DNA from: Xenophilus sp. L33
GTDB taxonomy: Bacteria > Pseudomonadota > Gammaproteobacteria > Burkholderiales > Burkholderiaceae_C
NCBI RefSeq assembly: GCF_009765735.1
Contig: NZ_LMUW01000060.1
Location: 1 to 54,559 of the forward strand
Direction of reading: 5' to 3'
Length of the DNA stretch: 54,559 nt
Of the stretch, positions 35,308-47,576 are shown in pieces. The position numbers were made by a program, and so were the translations under genes. The notes beneath the pieces are model-generated. The model worked only from the letters and a program-made list of their open reading frames with translations. It was not told where the DNA came from and did not search any database. Numbering within the stretch: position 1 is the first letter of the stretch; each line of letters opens with the position of its first letter.

Positions 35308-38004
35308 ATGGACAAACACTACCTCGCCCCGCTGTTCACGCCGGCTTCGATCGTGGTCTTCGGCGCCGAGCCCGCCGCCGACGACGCGACGCCTCCGTTC
35401 TCGCAGTCGCAGGTGCTGAGCGCCGCCCTGCGGGCCCAGCGCTTCAGCGGCCGCCTGCACTTCCTCGACATCCGCAGCACCGGCACCCTGGCCGACCTGG
35501 CGCAGTCGCGCGCCGACCTGGCGATCATCGCGATGCCGCCCGAGCAGGTCGCGGCCGCGCTCGAGGCCGCCGGCCGCATCCGCTGCCGGGCCGCGCTGAT
35601 CGTCTCGCAGGGCATCGGCGCCGACGCCGCGGCGGAACTGCGGCGGATCGCCCGGCGCGAAGGCATCCTGCTGCTGGGCCCGAACGCGCTCGGCTTCCAG
35701 CGGCCGTCGCTGCACCTCAATGCGAGCGCCGCCGGCCCGCTGGCGCACGACGGGCCGCTCGCACTGGTGTCGCAGTCGGGCGCGCTCACCAGCGCGATGC
35801 TCGACTGGGCCGATCACAACGCGATCGGCTTCTCGGGCGTGGTGTCGCTCGGGCCGCACACCGACGTCGACATCGCCCAAGTGCTCGACTTCTTCGCCAA
35901 CGACCCGGCCACGCACAGCGTGCTGGTCTACCTCGAAGGCATCTCAAATGCTCGGCGCTTCATGAGCGCGCTGCGCTCGGCCTCGCACGCCAAGCCGGTG
36001 GTGATCCTCAAGGCCGGCCGCAAGCCCGCGGGCAACGAGGCCGCGCAGACCCACAGCGCCTCGATCGTCGGCAGCGACGAGGTCTTCGACGCGGCGCTGC
36101 GCCGCGCCGGCGCGGTGCGGGTGCGCTCCTTCGTCGAGCTGTTCTCGGCGGCCAAGTGCCTGGCCTCGCGCTACCGGCCGGTCGGCAAGCGCCTGGCCAT
36201 CGTGACCAACGGCGGCGGCCCCGGCGTGCTGGCGGCCGACTGGGTCAACGAGATCAAGCTCGAACTGGGCAAGCTCGGCGCCGACGCACAGGCGGCGCTG
36301 CAGCCGCACTTGGCGCCGCTGGCCTCGCTGAGCGACCTGATCGATCTTTCGGAAGAGGCCAAGCCCGAGCACTACCGCGCAGCGATCGAGGCCGCCTCGG
36401 CCGATCGCGGCGTCGACGGCGTGCTGGCCATCTACTCGCCCAAGCCCGGTGGCGACGCCGCCGGTGCGGCCCGCATGCTGGCAGCGCTGCCGCGGCCGAT
36501 GCGCAAGCCGCTGCTGTCGTGCTGGATGGGCGATGCCTCGGTGAGCGAGGCACGGGCGGTGCTGGCCGAGGCCTCGATCCCGACCTTCCGCACGCCCGAG
36601 GCGGCGGTCGGCGCCTTCGGCAACATCGCGGCCTTCTACCAGAACCAGCAGTTGCTGCAGCAGACGCCGCCGCCCCTGTCGACATTGGCCAAGCCCGACA
36701 TCGAGGGCGCGCGGCTGGTCATCGAGAGCGTGCTGGCCGAGCGCCGCAAGGTGCTGACCGAGATGGAATCGAAGACGCTGCTGTCGTCCTTCCACATTCC
36801 GATCACCCGCACCATGCTGGCGCGCAGCGCCAACGAAGCCATGATGATCGCCACGCAGCTCGGCTTCCCGGTGGCGCTGAAGGTCGACTCTCCCGACATC
36901 AGCCACAAGTCCGACGTCGAAGGCGTGGCGCTCAACATCCTCAACGGCGCCGGTGCGCGAGACACCTACATCGACATGATGGAACGGGTCGCGCGGCTCG
37001 CGCCCAACGCCCGCATCAGCGGCGTGACGGTGCAGAAGATGGCACGCTCGCGCCGCGGCCGCGAGATCTACGTCGGCCTGCTGACCGACGATCCGTTCGG
37101 CCCGGTGATCGTCTTCGGGGCGGGCGGCACCATGATCGAGCTGCTGGACGACCGCGCGATGGAGCTGCCGCCGCTCAACCAGTTCCTGGCCCGCCGCATG
37201 ATCGAGCGCTCGCGCGTGGCCGAGACGCTGGGCGAATGGCGCGGCGCCGCGCCGGTCGACATGAAGGCGCTGGAGCAGGTGCTGCTGCGGGTCTCCGAGA
37301 TGGTTTGCGAGCTGCCGGAGCTGCGCGAGATGGACATCAACCCGATCATCGTCGACGCCTCCGGCGCGGTCGCTGTCGACGCGCGCATCGTGATCGACAA
37401 CGCGCCCCAGCAGCTCGGCGGCAAGGGCGGCAGCTACCACCACCTGGCGATCCTGCCCTACCCCGCGCGGCTGCAGCGCGACTGGCCGATGCGCGGCGGC
37501 GGCAGCTACACGGTGCGGCCGATCCATCCGGACGACGGCCAGATGATCCAGACGCTGGTGCAGCACCTGTCGCCACAGAGCCGCTGGTTCCGCTTCGTCT
37601 CGGGTTTTCGCGAGCTGCCGCCCTCGATGCTGTCGCGCTTCACGCTGATCGACTACGACCGCGAGATGGCGCTGGTCGCCGTGGTGCACGAACGCGGCAC
37701 GTCGAGCAGCGGGCAGCCGGTGGAGACCGAGCGCATCGTCGGCGTCTCGCGCTACATCACCAACCCCGACCAGTCGAGCTGCGAATTCTCGCTGGTGGTC
37801 GACGACGACTTCAACGGCAAGGGCCTCGGCACGCGTCTCCTCGAAAGCATCATCGAGGCGGCGCGCGACAAGGGACTGGCCGAGATCGAGGGCCTGGTGC
37901 TGGCCGAGAACCTCACCATGCTGAAGCTGGTGAAGCGGCTCGGCTTCACGGTGAAGGCCTTCGCCGAGGACCCGAGCTTCCGGCTGGTCACACAGACGCT
38001 GTAG
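35308..38004 (+). CDS. Pat-like fusion: ADP-forming acyl-CoA synthetase domains plus GNAT acetyltransferase
   Basis: An 898-residue protein with the layout of protein lysine acetyltransferases Pat/PatZ. The CoA-binding domain (about 8-135, ASIVVFGAEP) is followed by ligase-CoA domains with LVSQSGALTSAMLDWA and THSASIVGSDEVFD. Then comes an ATP-grasp domain (about 480-700: GFPVALKVDSPDISHKSDVEGV and VIVFGAGGTMIELLDD). The GNAT domain is C-terminal (about 735-895: SCEFSLVVDDDFNGKGLGTRLL, the acetyl-CoA loop). H249 sits where active ADP-forming synthetases carry the phosphorylated His, a residue I recall as replaced in PatZ. It could acetylate acetyl-CoA synthetase or other proteins. The ATG at 35308 is preferred to a GTG at 35293. 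Confidence 0.88.
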   Translation: MDKHYLAPLFTPASIVVFGAEPAADDATPPFSQSQVLSAALRAQRFSGRLHFLDIRSTGTLADLAQSRADLAIIAMPPEQVAAALEAAGRIRCRAALIVSQGIGADAAAELRRIARREGILLLGPNALGFQRPSLHLNASAAGPLAHDGPLALVSQSGALTSAMLDWADHNAIGFSGVVSLGPHTDVDIAQVLDFFANDPATHSVLVYLEGISNARRFMSALRSASHAKPVVILKAGRKPAGNEAAQTHSASIVGSDEVFDAALRRAGAVRVRSFVELFSAAKCLASRYRPVGKRLAIVTNGGGPGVLAADWVNEIKLELGKLGADAQAALQPHLAPLASLSDLIDLSEEAKPEHYRAAIEAASADRGVDGVLAIYSPKPGGDAAGAARMLAALPRPMRKPLLSCWMGDASVSEARAVLAEASIPTFRTPEAAVGAFGNIAAFYQNQQLLQQTPPPLSTLAKPDIEGARLVIESVLAERRKVLTEMESKTLLSSFHIPITRTMLARSANEAMMIATQLGFPVALKVDSPDISHKSDVEGVALNILNGAGARDTYIDMMERVARLAPNARISGVTVQKMARSRRGREIYVGLLTDDPFGPVIVFGAGGTMIELLDDRAMELPPLNQFLARRMIERSRVAETLGEWRGAAPVDMKALEQVLLRVSEMVCELPELREMDINPIIVDASGAVAVDARIVIDNAPQQLGGKGGSYHHLAILPYPARLQRDWPMRGGGSYTVRPIHPDDGQMIQTLVQHLSPQSRWFRFVSGFRELPPSMLSRFTLIDYDREMALVAVVHERGTSSSGQPVETERIVGVSRYITNPDQSSCEFSLVVDDDFNGKGLGTRLLESIIEAARDKGLAEIEGLVLAENLTMLKLVKRLGFTVKAFAEDPSFRLVTQTL

Positions 38005-38113
38005 GGTTCCGGCGGCGCGAACGCAAGTCGGCGGCGACCTGCACGCCGGCGGCCGCCAGGCCGGCGGCAGGGCGAGGTGGAACGGCGCAAGATGCCAGGC
38101 ACAGGAGCACGCA

Positions 38114-38833
38114 ATGACGAAGCCACATCTCGAATGGAAAGTCCTTCCCCACGGCCCGCTGAGCGCGATCGACGAAGGCATCTGGGCCGCCGTCGGCGAG
38201 ATCCCGATGCCGCTGATGGACCTGCCGCGGCGCATGACCGTCGTCCGGCTGCGGGACGGCGGCCTGGTGATCTGGAGCGCGATCGCGCTCGACGAGGCGA
38301 ACATGGAACGGCTGGAGACGCTGGGCCGGCCGGCCTTCCTGATCGTGCCGGGCGAGCATCACCGCATCGACGCCTCTTCCTGGAAGTTCCGCTATCCGGA
38401 GCTCCAGGTGGTGAGCGCGCCGGGCGCTCGCGAGAAGACCGAGGACGTGGTGCCGGTCGACAGCACGTCGCCCGACTTCGGCGACCCGGACGTGCTCTTC
38501 TGCGCGGTGCCCGGCACCGGCGACGAGGAGGCCGCGCTGCTGGTGCACCGGCCCAATGGCAGCACGCTGATCCTCAACGACCTGATCGGCAACATCCGGG
38601 ACACCGAGGGCTTCGGCGGCTGGGTGCTGCGCAAGATGGGCCTGGCCGGCGACGCCGCGCAGGTGCCGAAGGCGACCGAACTGCTGATCGTCGAGGACAG
38701 GAAGGCGCTGGCCGCGCAGATGAACCGCTGGGCCGCCCTGCCGGACCTGCGCCGCATCATCGTCTCGCACGGCGAGATCATCGAGGCCGAACCGGCCGCG
38801 GTGCTGCGCCAACTCGCGCAGTCACTCGCCTGA
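38114..38833 (+). CDS. DUF4336 domain protein
   Basis: A 239-residue soluble protein with features of DUF4336: DLPRRMTVVRLRDGGLVIWSAIAL, FLIVPGEHHRIDASSWKFRYP and the acidic stretch LNDLIGNIRDTEGFGGWVLR. The family is distantly like the metallo-beta-lactamase fold but its function is unknown. CAGGAG upstream gives the ribosome site. A short inverted repeat (38829-38847) overlaps its stop codon. It stands alone between the Pat-like gene and the sugar operon. Confidence 0.8.
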   Translation: MTKPHLEWKVLPHGPLSAIDEGIWAAVGEIPMPLMDLPRRMTVVRLRDGGLVIWSAIALDEANMERLETLGRPAFLIVPGEHHRIDASSWKFRYPELQVVSAPGAREKTEDVVPVDSTSPDFGDPDVLFCAVPGTGDEEAALLVHRPNGSTLILNDLIGNIRDTEGFGGWVLRKMGLAGDAAQVPKATELLIVEDRKALAAQMNRWAALPDLRRIIVSHGEIIEAEPAAVLRQLAQSLA

Positions 38834-38875
38834 CACGATGCGTCAGGTGGTGTCGGGACGCGCCGGCGCGCGAAC

Positions 38876-38893
38876 ATGACAGTCCGCTGACAA
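38876..38893 (-). promoter_or_regulatory. Pho-box-like repeat upstream of the sugar operon
   Basis: On the minus strand the site reads TTGTCAGCGGACTGTCAT: two TGTCA units exactly 11 bp apart, with the second half (CTGTCAT) perfect. It points away from the operon and lies 50 bp upstream of the candidate -35. The spacer is GC-rich, unlike enteric Pho boxes. PhoB binding is inference. Confidence 0.4.
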
Positions 38894-38942
38894 GCCCTGA
38901 TCCGTCGGGAAATGATGCATGATTTGAAGCCGCGGACGGCCT

Positions 38943-38971
38943 TTGACGGCCGACCCGCAGCGCGGTAAAAG
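38943..38971 (+). promoter_or_regulatory. Sigma-70-type promoter of the sugar operon
   Basis: TTGACG (38943-38948), a 17-bp spacer and TAAAAG (38966-38971) match the consensus at five and four of six positions. The predicted transcript would start near 38978, leaving a leader of about 58 nt before the first gene at 39036. Confidence 0.6.
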
Positions 38972-39035
38972 CATGGGCCTGCACGCCTGCTGCCTGCCGC
39001 GAGCTCCGCACACCAACCACCCTGAGGCGTAGAAG

Positions 39036-39748
39036 ATGAATGTTCTCGTGATCGACGTGGGAGGCTCCCACGTCAAGATTCTGGCCACCGGTGAAAAGGA
39101 ATCGCGCCGCATCGATTCGGGGCCGACCATGACACCGGCCGACATGGCCAAGGGCGTCAAGGAGCTGGCCAAGGACTGGAAATACGAGGCGGTGGCCATC
39201 GGCTATCCGGGCGTCGTCAAAAACAACCAGCCCGTGACCGAACCGCACAACCTGGGCCAGGGCTGGGTCGAGTTCGACTTCGCCGCCGCCTTCGGTCATC
39301 CGGTCCGGATCATCAACGACGCCTCGATGCAGGCGCTCGGCAGCTTCAAGAAGGACAAGATGCTGTTCCTCGGCCTGGGCACCGGTCTGGGCACCGCGAT
39401 GGTGCTCGAAGGCACCGTCGTGTCGATGGAGCTGGCCCACCTGCCCTACCGCGACTCGACCTTCGAGGACTACGTCGGCGAGCACGCGCTCGAGCGCGAC
39501 GGCAAGAAGGAATGGCGCAAGCGCGTGACCGACGTGGTGTCGCGCCTGGCCGCGGCGCTGGAGCCCGACGACGTCGTGATCGGCGGCGGCAACGTCAAGC
39601 ACCTGGACGACCTGCCGCCGGGCTGCCGCGCCGGCGACAACGCCAATGCCTTCATCGGCGGTTTTCGCATGTGGGACGACGCGGTCAAGGTGCCCCAGCG
39701 GACCGAGCAGGCGACCGTCAAGACCGAGGACGTGAAAGGATCCAAGCC

Positions 39749-39752
<4 letters not shown>
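39036..39752 (+). CDS. ROK-family glucokinase, polyphosphate-glucokinase-like
   Basis: A 238-residue cytoplasmic sugar kinase. The phosphate-1 motif [15 protein letters not shown] (5-19), the catalytic region [12 protein letters not shown] and the phosphate-2 motif [15 protein letters not shown] are clear. Then [23 protein letters not shown] matches the region that in polyphosphate glucokinases reads ELGHL. The zinc-binding CxCGxxGC motif of most ROK kinases is absent, as in PpgK, and the length (about 240) is that of PpgK. It would make glucose-6-phosphate from glucose with polyphosphate and/or ATP; the donor is not provable from sequence. First gene of a nine-gene operon; its stop overlaps the pgi start (ATGA). 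Confidence 0.78.
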
Positions 39753-41389
<1,637 letters not shown>

Positions 41390-41390
41390 C

Positions 41391-42317
41391 ATGGCACTCG
41401 GCTATCCGCATCCCCTGTACGTCCTGCCCTTCGACCATCGCGGCTCCTTCGAGACCAAGATGTTCGGCTGGAAGGGCGACCTGACCGAAGCCCAGACGGC
41501 CGAGATCGCCACCGCCAAGCGCGTCATCTACGACGGCTTCCTGGCCGCGCTGGCGGGCGGCGCACCCAAGGACAAGGCCGGCATCCTGGTCGACGAGCAG
41601 TTCGGCGCCGCGATCCTGCGCGACGCCAAGGCCAGCGGCGTGGTCACCTGCTGCCCGGCCGAGAAGAGCGGCCAGGACGAGTTCGACTTCGAATACGGCG
41701 AGGACTTCGCCGCCCACATCGAGGCCTTCGAACCGACCTTCTGCAAGGTGCTGGTGCGCTACAACCCCGACGGCGACGCCGCGATGAACCAGGCCCAGAC
41801 CGCGCGCCTGAAGCGCCTGTCGGACTGGCTGCATGCACGCGGCAAGAACAAGTTCATGTTCGAGCTGCTGGTGCCGGCCGAGAAGGCGCAGCTGGCCAGC
41901 GTCGGCGGCGACAGCAAGCGCTACGACCTCGAGCTGCGTCCGGCGCTGATGGTCCGCGCCATCGAGGCGCTGCAGGCCGCCGGCGTCGAGGCCGACATCT
42001 GGAAGGTCGAGGGCCTCGACCGCCGCGAGGACTGCGCGAAGATCGTCGCGACGGCCCGCAACACGCCGGCCCGCGCCGAGGTCGGCTGCATCGTGCTGGG
42101 CCGCGGCGAGGACGACCAGCATGTGCACGACTGGCTGGCCACCGCCGCCGGCGTGCCCGGCTTCATCGGCTTCGCGGTCGGCCGCACCGACTTCTGGCAA
42201 CCGCTGGTCGACTGGCGCGCCGGCAAGGCCACGCGCGAAGAGGCGGTGGCCGAGATCGCCCGCCGCTACCTCGGCTTCGTCGCCATCTTCGAGCAGCGCG
42301 ACGCCGCCAAGGCCTGA
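41391..42317 (+). CDS. DUF2090 protein, class I aldolase-like (LacD/IolC C-terminal family)
   Basis: A 308-residue TIM-barrel protein of the DUF2090 family, found as the C-terminal domain of IolC and related to 2-deoxy-5-keto-gluconate-6-phosphate and tagatose-bisphosphate aldolases. FDHRGSFE (14-21) corresponds to the DQRGA motif of LacD, and MFELLVPA with E158 and IWKVEGLD with K205 lie where LacD has its catalytic Glu and Schiff-base Lys (recalled as Glu163 and Lys205). So a Schiff-base aldolase is plausible. In the operon it stands between pgi and gnd, a place often held by transaldolase, which is absent here. Its start is 1 nt after the pgi stop. The substrate is unknown. Confidence 0.75.
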   Translation: MALGYPHPLYVLPFDHRGSFETKMFGWKGDLTEAQTAEIATAKRVIYDGFLAALAGGAPKDKAGILVDEQFGAAILRDAKASGVVTCCPAEKSGQDEFDFEYGEDFAAHIEAFEPTFCKVLVRYNPDGDAAMNQAQTARLKRLSDWLHARGKNKFMFELLVPAEKAQLASVGGDSKRYDLELRPALMVRAIEALQAAGVEADIWKVEGLDRREDCAKIVATARNTPARAEVGCIVLGRGEDDQHVHDWLATAAGVPGFIGFAVGRTDFWQPLVDWRAGKATREEAVAEIARRYLGFVAIFEQRDAAKA

Positions 42318-42355
42318 AGCGCCCCACCCTTTTCTTCATCCACAAGGACATCGTC

Positions 42356-43366
<1,011 letters not shown>

Positions 43367-43382
43367 AGCCGAGGAGGCCCGC

Positions 43383-44768
43383 ATGAGCACTGAATCCAAC
43401 GCGCCGGCCGACGCGCTGGTCTTCTTCGGCGCCACCGGCGACCTGGCCTACAAGAAGATCTTCCCGTCGCTGCAGGCCATGATCAAGCACGGGCACCTCG
43501 ACGTGCCGGTGATCGGCGTCGCCAAGGCCGGCTGGAGCCTCGAGCAGTTCCAGGCCCGCGCCAAGGACAGCGTCGAGAAGCACGGCGGCCTCGACGAGGC
43601 CGCCTTCCAGAAGCTGCTCGGGCTCCTGCGCTACGTCGACGGCGACTACGCCGATGCGGCGACCTTCCAGGCCCTGCGCAAGGAACTCGGCAGCGCGAAG
43701 CGGCCGGCCCATTACCTGGCGATCCCGCCGGTGCTGTTCGGCTCGGTGGTCGAGCAGCTGGCCGCGGCCGATTGCACCGCCGACGCGCGGGTGGTGATCG
43801 AGAAGCCCTTCGGCCACGACCTGGCCTCGGCGCAGGCGCTCAACGCGATCCTGCTCAAGACCTTCGACGAGTCGCACATCTTCCGGATCGACCACTACCT
43901 GGGCAAGGGGCCGGTGCACAGCATGCTGCACTTCCGCTTCGCCAATGCGCTGTTCGAGCCCTTCTGGAACCGCAACCACGTCGAGAGCGTGCAGGTCACG
44001 ATGGCAGAGGACTTCGGCATCCAGGGCCGCGGCGTCTTCTACGACGCGACCGGTACGACACGCGACGTGGTGCAGAACCACCTCTTCCAGCTGCTGGCCA
44101 ACATCGCGATGGAAGCGCCGGTGCGGACCGACAGCGAATCGATCCGCGACGAGAAGGCCAAGGTGCTCAAGGCCACGCGCACGCTCGGTGTGGACGACAT
44201 CGTGCGCGGCCAGTTCACCGGCTACCAGCAGGAGCCCGGCGTGAAGGCCGGCTCGACCACCGAGACCTTCTCCGCGGTGCGGCTCTTCGTCGACTCGCCG
44301 CGCTGGCAGGACGTGCCCTTCTTCATCCGCGCCGGCAAGTGCCTGCCGGTGACCTGCACCGAGGTGCTGATCCGTCTGCGCCATGCGCCCTCGATCTATG
44401 CCAGCCGCTGCCCGGTGCCGAACCACGTGCGCCTGCGCATCAGCCCCGACGTGACGATCGCGCTCGGCATGAACACGCTGCTGCCGGAAGACGAGAGCAT
44501 CAGCGTGCCGACCGAGATGACCGCCAGCCACCATCCGGGCGCCGACGAGATGGACGCCTACCAGCGCGTGCTCGGCGACGCGATGCGCGGCGACGCGACC
44601 CTCTTCGCCCGCGAGGACTACGTCGAGGAAGCCTGGCGCATCGTCGATCCGGCGCTGAAGGCCAACACGCCGATCTACGCCTACGCGCCCGGCACCTGGG
44701 GTCCAGCCGAACAGGCCGCGCTCGCACCGCCCGCGGGCTGGCACAACCCCGACCTGGCATCCAGCTGA
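43383..44768 (+). CDS. zwf: Glucose-6-phosphate dehydrogenase
   Basis: A 461-residue enzyme oxidising glucose-6-phosphate to 6-phosphogluconolactone. It shows the coenzyme motif [17 protein letters not shown] (14-30), EKPFGHDL and the catalytic HYLGK in [12 protein letters not shown] (H171, K175), with G where most enzymes have [18 protein letters not shown] and [16 protein letters not shown] follow. It is slightly shorter than the usual 485-490 residues. Located 16 bp after gnd and 13 bp before pgl. Confidence 0.95.
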   Translation: MSTESNAPADALVFFGATGDLAYKKIFPSLQAMIKHGHLDVPVIGVAKAGWSLEQFQARAKDSVEKHGGLDEAAFQKLLGLLRYVDGDYADAATFQALRKELGSAKRPAHYLAIPPVLFGSVVEQLAAADCTADARVVIEKPFGHDLASAQALNAILLKTFDESHIFRIDHYLGKGPVHSMLHFRFANALFEPFWNRNHVESVQVTMAEDFGIQGRGVFYDATGTTRDVVQNHLFQLLANIAMEAPVRTDSESIRDEKAKVLKATRTLGVDDIVRGQFTGYQQEPGVKAGSTTETFSAVRLFVDSPRWQDVPFFIRAGKCLPVTCTEVLIRLRHAPSIYASRCPVPNHVRLRISPDVTIALGMNTLLPEDESISVPTEMTASHHPGADEMDAYQRVLGDAMRGDATLFAREDYVEEAWRIVDPALKANTPIYAYAPGTWGPAEQAALAPPAGWHNPDLASS

Positions 44769-44781
44769 AGAAGGCCCGCAG

Positions 44782-45465
44782 ATGAAACTCGAAACCCTGG
44801 CCGATGCCGGCGCGGTCGCCCAGCGCGCCGCCGAGACGATCGCCGCCGAGGCCCGCGCCGCCGTCCAGGCGCGTGGCGTCTTCACCCTCGCGGTGAGCGG
44901 CGGCAGCACGCCGTGGCAGATGCTGCGCCTGCTGGCCACGCAGGACGTACCCTGGAAGTCGGTGCACCTGTTCCAGGTTGACGAGCGCATCGCGCCCGAC
45001 GGCGACCCGGACCGCAACATGACGCACATCGCCGAGACGCTGCTGGCGAGCGCGCCGCTGCCGGCTTCGCAGGTGCATGCGATGCCGGTCACCGCCAAGG
45101 ACATCGACGTCGCCGCGCGCAGCTATGCGCAGACCCTGCGAGACATCGCCGGCTCACCGGCGGTGCTCGACCTGGCGCACCTCGGCCTCGGGCCGGACGG
45201 CCACACCGCCTCGCTGGTGCCGGGCGATGCGGTGCTGCAACTGACGGACGTCGACGTCGGCCTGACCGCGCCCTACATGGGGCATCGGCGCATGACGCTC
45301 ACCTACCCGATCCTGAATCGCGCGCGCAAGGTGCTCTGGCTGGCCACCGGCGCCGAGAAGCGGCCGATGCTGGCGAAGCTTCGCGCCGCGGACGCGAGCA
45401 TCCCGGCCGGCCGCATCGAGCAGCAGCATGCGCTGCTCCTGACCGATCGCGCCGCGATCGAATAG
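44782..45465 (+). CDS. pgl: 6-Phosphogluconolactonase
   Basis: A 227-residue hydrolase (DevB/SOL family) that opens 6-phosphogluconolactone, between Zwf and Gnd in the pathway. Motifs: FTLAVSGGSTPWQMLRLLA, VHLFQVDERIAPDGDPDRN, LAHLGLGPDGHTASLVPGD and RMTLTYPILNRARKVLWLATG. The ATG at 44782 has GAAGG upstream. Confidence 0.95.
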   Translation: MKLETLADAGAVAQRAAETIAAEARAAVQARGVFTLAVSGGSTPWQMLRLLATQDVPWKSVHLFQVDERIAPDGDPDRNMTHIAETLLASAPLPASQVHAMPVTAKDIDVAARSYAQTLRDIAGSPAVLDLAHLGLGPDGHTASLVPGDAVLQLTDVDVGLTAPYMGHRRMTLTYPILNRARKVLWLATGAEKRPMLAKLRAADASIPAGRIEQQHALLLTDRAAIE

Positions 45466-45496
45466 CCCTCCCCTCATCCAACCGGAAAGCCCTGCA

Positions 45497-47560
45497 ATGA
45501 CCGACGCCGAACTCGACCAGCTTTCCATCAACACCATCCGGACGCTCTCGATCGACGCGGTCGAGGCGGCCAACAGCGGCCATCCCGGCACGCCGATGGC
45601 GCTGGCGCCGCTGGTCTACACCTTGTGGAACCGGGTCATGCGCTTCGACCCGAAAGACCCGATCTGGCCCAACCGCGACCGCTTCGTGCTGTCGAACGGC
45701 CACGCGTCGATGCTGCTGTGGTCGGTGCTGCACCTCACGGGCACCACCTCGGTCGACGCCGAATACGAGCGGCTCGGCACGCCGGCCGTCACGCTGGACG
45801 ACATCAAGCACTTCCGCCAGTTCGGCAGCAAGGCGCCGGGCCATCCGGAATACCACCTGGTGTCCGGCGTCGAGACCACCACCGGGCCGCTGGGCCAGGG
45901 CATCGCCACCAGCGTCGGCATGGCGATGGCGCAGAAGTGGCTCGCGCAGCGCTACAACCAGGACGGCTTCGCGATCTTCGACTACGACATCTACGCGGTG
46001 TGCGGCGACGGCTGCCTGATGGAAGGCGTCGGCTCGGAGGCGGCGTCGCTGGCCGGCCATCTCGGCCTCGACAACCTCTGCTGGATCTACGACAACAACC
46101 ACATCACGATCGAAGGCAGCACCACGCTGGCCTTCACCGAAGACGTCGCGACCCGCTTCCTGGCCTACGGCTGGAACCTGCTGCGGGTCGGCGACGCCAA
46201 CGACCTGGAGCGCATCGGCGACGCCATCGAGGTGTTCAGGAAGACGAAGGGCCGTCCGACGCTGATCATCCTCGACAGCCACATCGGCTGGGGTTCGCCG
46301 CACAAGCAGGACACCGCCGCCGCCCACGGCGAGCCGCTCGGCGACGAAGAGGTCAAGCTCACCAAGCGCGCCTACGGCTGGCCAGAAGACGCCAAGTTCC
46401 TGGTGCCCGAGGGCGTCTACCAGCATTTCCAGGACGGCATCGGGAAACGCGGCGCGGCCGCTCATGCAGCATGGACCGAGACCTTCGGCGCCTACCGCGC
46501 GAAATACCCGGCGCTCGCCACCGAGATCGACCAGGCCCAGCGGCGCGAACTGCCCGTGGGCTGGGACCAGAACCTGCCGGTGTTCCCGCCGGACGCCAAG
46601 GGCGTCGCCGGCCGCGACGCCTCGGGCCAGGTGCTCAACGTGCTGGCGCAGAACATCCCGTGGTTCATCGGCGGCTCGGCCGACCTCGGCTCGTCGAACA
46701 AGACCACGCTCAAGTACAAGGGCGCGGGCGACTTCCAGTCGGTGAGCTTCGGCGGCAAGAACATGCACTACGGCATCCGCGAGCATGCGATGGCGGCGGC
46801 GGTCAACGGCATGGCGCTGTCCAAGCTGCGGCCCTTCGGCGCGACCTTCTTCATCTTCAGCGACTACGCGCGGCCGGCGATCCGCCTGTCGGCGCTGATG
46901 GAGTTGCCCACGCTGATGGTCTTCACCCACGACGCGATGGGCGACGGCGAGGACGGCCCCAGCCATCAGCCGATCGAGCAGCTGGCCTCGCTGCGCGCGA
47001 TGCCCGGCATCACCGTGATGCGCCCGGGCGATGCCAACGAGGTGGTCGAGGCCTACCGCGTGGTGCTGCAGTACAAGCACCGGCCGACCCTCATGGTGCT
47101 GTCGCGCCAGCCGCTGCCGACCTTCGACCGCAGCAAGCTGGGGGCGGCGGCCGGCGTGGCGCGCGGCGCCTACGTGCTGGCCGATGCGGCCGACGGCAAG
47201 CCGGAGCTGATCCTGATCGCCAGTGGCAGCGAGGTCAGCCTGGCGCTCGATGCGCACGACCGCCTGAGCGCCCAGGGCCTGGCCTCGCGCGTGGTGTCGA
47301 TGCCTTCGTGGGACCTCTTCGAGCAGCAGGCGCAGGACTATCGCGACAGCGTGCTGCCGCCGGCGGTGACCGCGCGGGTGGCGGTCGAACAGGCCTCCAA
47401 GTTCGGCTGGGAGCGCTACGTCGGCAGTGCCGGCCACGTGATCGGCATGGAGACCTTCGGTGCCTCGGCGCCGCTCAAGGAGCTGCAGCTGCAGTTCGGC
47501 TTCACGGTCGACAACGTGGTCAAGGTGGCGCGCGAGGTGCACGCCGCGACCCGCGGCTGA
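45497..47560 (+). CDS. tkt: Transketolase
   Basis: A 687-residue thiamine-diphosphate enzyme of the non-oxidative pentose phosphate pathway. The N-terminal ANSGHPGTPMALAPL and LSNGHASMLLW, the ThDP motif GDGCLMEGVGSEAASLAGHL with NN at its end, the Pyr-domain GIREHAMAAAVNGMAL and FTHDAMGDGEDGPSHQP are all present. Full family length. Located 31 bp after pgl. Confidence 0.97.
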   Translation: MTDAELDQLSINTIRTLSIDAVEAANSGHPGTPMALAPLVYTLWNRVMRFDPKDPIWPNRDRFVLSNGHASMLLWSVLHLTGTTSVDAEYERLGTPAVTLDDIKHFRQFGSKAPGHPEYHLVSGVETTTGPLGQGIATSVGMAMAQKWLAQRYNQDGFAIFDYDIYAVCGDGCLMEGVGSEAASLAGHLGLDNLCWIYDNNHITIEGSTTLAFTEDVATRFLAYGWNLLRVGDANDLERIGDAIEVFRKTKGRPTLIILDSHIGWGSPHKQDTAAAHGEPLGDEEVKLTKRAYGWPEDAKFLVPEGVYQHFQDGIGKRGAAAHAAWTETFGAYRAKYPALATEIDQAQRRELPVGWDQNLPVFPPDAKGVAGRDASGQVLNVLAQNIPWFIGGSADLGSSNKTTLKYKGAGDFQSVSFGGKNMHYGIREHAMAAAVNGMALSKLRPFGATFFIFSDYARPAIRLSALMELPTLMVFTHDAMGDGEDGPSHQPIEQLASLRAMPGITVMRPGDANEVVEAYRVVLQYKHRPTLMVLSRQPLPTFDRSKLGAAAGVARGAYVLADAADGKPELILIASGSEVSLALDAHDRLSAQGLASRVVSMPSWDLFEQQAQDYRDSVLPPAVTARVAVEQASKFGWERYVGSAGHVIGMETFGASAPLKELQLQFGFTVDNVVKVAREVHAATRG

Positions 47561-47576
47561 GCCCCGAAAGACCGCG

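Noticed and set aside
38829..38847. CCTGAC-N7-GTCAGG inverted repeat at the DUF4336 stop as a terminator
   Set aside because: The stem has only 6 bp and no T-run follows, so termination is not supported.
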